DNA from: Pseudomonadota bacterium
GTDB taxonomy: Bacteria; Pseudomonadota; Gammaproteobacteria; Burkholderiales; Thiobacillaceae
Length of the DNA stretch: 8,239 nt
Direction: 5' to 3'
Assembly (NCBI GenBank): GCA_021791235.1
Contig: JAJYXA010000032.1
Location: forward strand, 1 to 8,239
The translations under genes and the position numbers were made by a program. Positions 7,280-8,239 of the stretch are shown here, in pieces. Numbering within the stretch: the first letter of the stretch is position 1; each line of letters opens with the position of its first letter. The notes under the pieces were generated by a model. It saw only the letters and a program-made list of their open reading frames with translations, did no database searches and had not been told where the DNA came from.

Positions 7280-7429
7280 CGCCTTCCGCTTGATGTCCGT
7301 TGATTTCAATCTCGCGCTACGCTCGATACATGGCGCGAAACCGGAAAACCATCTGCTATACCTTGATATAGGCGGTGAGATTGAAAAATTCACGATCCGA
7401 GCCTATGCCCCCAGACAAACAGGACAGCC
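7280..7429. promoter_or_regulatory. Divergent intergenic region with inverted repeats
   Basis: 150 nt between the kinase-like gene (minus) and the 166-residue protein gene (plus); AT-rich from about 7340 to 7395. A possible plus-strand extended -10 is TGC followed by TATACC (7354-7362), without a good -35. CTATA (7356-7360) and TATAG (7367-7371) form a 5-bp inverted repeat over the same place. A longer inverted repeat at the two sides of the region is listed separately. AGGA (7421-7424), 5 nt before the ATG at 7430, is the ribosome binding site of the plus-strand gene. Confidence 0.45.
7304..7386. repeat. Perfect 10-bp inverted repeat flanking the divergent promoter
   Basis: TTTCAATCTC (7304-7313) and GAGATTGAAA (7377-7386) are exact reverse complements with 63 nt between them. 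The arm centres are 73 bp apart, close to seven helical turns, so proteins bound to both arms would face the same side of the DNA. One arm lies near the kinase-like gene and one near the plus-strand gene. A looping operator pair is the simplest reading; an RNA stem with a 63-nt loop is also possible. Confidence 0.45.
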
Positions 7430-7930
7430 ATGATCCGTAATTCCATCGATGTCGCCAGCCGCGTCAGCCCACAACTGTCGGCGCTGCTCAGCAGCCGGGT
7501 CAACAATCCGGAGTGCGAGCAGCCCGTCACGCTCATGGCGGTGCGCCGCTTCCTCGCCGACCTGCTGCCGGCCGACTTCAACGAGGCCGAGCGGTTGCAT
7601 CACTTCGACGTCAGCGAATCGCTCCTCGACGAACTGGACGCCCTCATCGAGGAGTACGGCGCAACCGCACTTGCCGTCGATTTCGTGCAGGTCTACGCCA
7701 GCGAACCTCTTTCGCGCGCGATCGAGTCGGTGATCAACGACGAAAACCGCGAAAACCCGCCTACGCTCGCCGTGGTCAGGGAGGCCCTGCTTGCCGGCCT
7801 GGGCGCGCGCCTGGTGGGCGACGGCGTGATGGACGAGGACGAGGACGACACGCTGCTGTCGGAGATCGAGGCGCTGATCGACCGCTACGGCACCGACACC
7901 CTCGCCGAAGACTTTCTGCGTTACGAGTAG
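7430..7930 (+). CDS. Acidic two-repeat protein of unknown function
   Basis: A 166-residue acidic protein built from two copies of one ~75-residue unit. Copy 1 (about 13-90) contains PVTLMAVRRFLADLL and LLDELDALIEEYGATALAVDF. Copy 2 (about 92-166) contains PPTLAVVREALLAGL and LLSEIEALIDRYGTDTLAEDF. Each copy looks like mainly alpha-helix, with a variable acidic linker (FDVSES in copy 1, DEDEDD in copy 2) before the conserved LLxEIxALIxxYG helix. There is no signal peptide, membrane segment or recognisable catalytic motif; a protein-binding or scaffold role would fit, but this is a guess. I do not recognise a named family. AGGA 5 nt upstream supports the ATG. The 53-residue membrane protein gene follows after 27 nt and is probably cotranscribed. 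Confidence 0.82.
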   Translation: MIRNSIDVASRVSPQLSALLSSRVNNPECEQPVTLMAVRRFLADLLPADFNEAERLHHFDVSESLLDELDALIEEYGATALAVDFVQVYASEPLSRAIESVINDENRENPPTLAVVREALLAGLGARLVGDGVMDEDEDDTLLSEIEALIDRYGTDTLAEDFLRYE

Positions 7931-7957
7931 CCATCCATCCTGGATCGGGGAGCGGGC

Positions 7958-8119
7958 ATGTTGAGCAAACGGCGGTCGAGGCGTGTTCTGGCGGGTTTCC
8001 TGGTGCTGCTGGGCGGGGTGCTGATGTTCCTGGCGCCCGAAATCTGGGCCGGGCTGGCGGTGCTTGCGCTGGGCGTTGTTATCGAGCTGGCCGGCATCGC
8101 GCTGGAACGCAAGGCCTAG
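7958..8119 (+). CDS. Small membrane protein with two predicted transmembrane segments
   Basis: A 53-residue frame starting MLSKRRSRRVLAGFLVLLGG and ending ALERKA before TAG. The Arg/Lys-rich N-terminus (KRRSRR) is followed by a hydrophobic segment (about 11-28), a short turn with Pro-Glu (APEIW) and a second hydrophobic segment (about 31-48) that ends in charged residues. By the positive-inside rule both ends should be cytoplasmic, giving a helical hairpin. The glycines (GGVL, GFLVLLGG) could allow helix packing or oligomer formation. GGGGAG (7947-7952) lies 5 nt before the ATG. It begins 27 nt after the two-repeat protein gene, so the two probably form an operon. Function unknown. Confidence 0.7.
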   Translation: MLSKRRSRRVLAGFLVLLGGVLMFLAPEIWAGLAVLALGVVIELAGIALERKA

Positions 8120-8239
8120 CAGCCTGTCGGACTTGAAGGGAATCGGCTGCAAATCCGCCTGGCCGGTCCATATTTCGCCGCTTTTTTGGGCAATAGAACG
8201 ACTATTGCCCTGCAAAATCGTCAAAATCTGTCCTCGCCC
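8120..8239. other. Non-coding right end, possible part of an interspersed repeat
   Basis: No credible gene lies after the stop at 8119. The stretch contains a 6-bp inverted repeat (GCAGCC at 8119-8124, GGCTGC at 8145-8150), the 9-bp stem-loop at 8188-8210, and a short direct repeat in 8213-8231 (CAAAATCGTC then CAAAATCTGTC). Its base composition is less GC-rich than the genes. The wording of this sequence resembles intergenic repeats I associate with betaproteobacterial genomes, but I cannot verify that here. Confidence 0.35.
8188..8210. repeat. Perfect 9-bp stem-loop in the non-coding right end
   Basis: GGGCAATAG (8188-8196) and CTATTGCCC (8202-8210) pair perfectly across a 5-nt loop. T6 lies just to the left (8182-8187) and AAAA just to the right (8214-8217), so the palindrome can extend through a small bulge. 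For a plus-strand terminator the T-run is on the wrong side; on the minus strand an A-run follows the stem, again wrong. It is therefore not a standard intrinsic terminator. Confidence 0.6.

Noticed and set aside
7280..7393. N-terminal extension of the kinase-like protein from a GTG at 7393
   Set aside because: The added 38 residues are unlike the family and would cover the divergent promoter region and both inverted repeats.
8182..8217. Stem-loop read as a Rho-independent terminator for the plus-strand pair
   Set aside because: The T-run precedes the stem on the plus strand, and the minus strand has A after the stem; neither has the needed T-run on its 3' side.
7403..8224. A 273-codon minus-strand frame across the two-repeat protein gene and the right end
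   Set aside because: It is antisense to two plus-strand genes with good ribosome binding sites, and part of it translates the non-coding repeat-like end.
1..8239. tRNA or rRNA genes, CRISPR array, transposase or integrase genes
   Set aside because: Looked for and not seen: no regularly spaced repeats, no recombinase-like proteins, and almost all sequence up to 8119 is accounted for by protein genes.

Overview
The window is GC-rich, gene-dense bacterial DNA. Codon use, gene content and the character of the proteins suggest a betaproteobacterium (Rhodocyclales or Nitrosomonadales type). That placement is an inference; no rRNA or other marker gene is present.

Layout. Positions 1-5144 form a compact leftward (minus-strand) gene set, read from right to left: a 56-residue protein of unknown function (4974-5144), nicotinamidase PncA (4310-4924), nicotinate phosphoribosyltransferase PncB (2955-4313), a Lon-like ATP-dependent protease without the N-terminal Lon domain (544-2958), and a universal-stress-protein-like protein that runs off the left edge (1-554). 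The pncA/pncB and pncB/protease junctions are 4-nt ATGA overlaps. The protease/USP junction overlaps by 8 or 11 nt. This points to one polycistronic, translationally coupled unit. A short AT-rich divergent intergenic region (5145-5236) holds a perfect 7-bp inverted repeat around candidate -10 boxes. To its right, on the plus strand, lies a phosphoribosyl pyrophosphate synthetase (5237-6223).

The PRPP synthetase converges, with a 3-nt gap, on a minus-strand kinase-like protein of the COG2187 family (6227-7279). A second divergent intergenic region (7280-7429) carries a 10-bp inverted repeat whose arms are 73 bp apart centre to centre. It separates the kinase from a plus-strand pair: a 166-residue acidic protein built from two copies of a ~75-residue domain (7430-7930), and a 53-residue protein with two membrane segments (7958-8119). 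The right end (8120-8239) is non-coding and contains a perfect 9-bp stem-loop that does not look like an intrinsic terminator. It may be part of an interspersed repeat.

How the genes fit together. PncA converts nicotinamide to nicotinate. PncB joins nicotinate to PRPP to give nicotinate mononucleotide. The divergent PRPP synthetase makes the co-substrate. This is the Preiss-Handler entry to NAD with its own PRPP supply. A stress-type protease and a USP-like protein share the salvage transcript, which suggests that NAD recycling is tied here to a stress or recovery programme; that link is inference.
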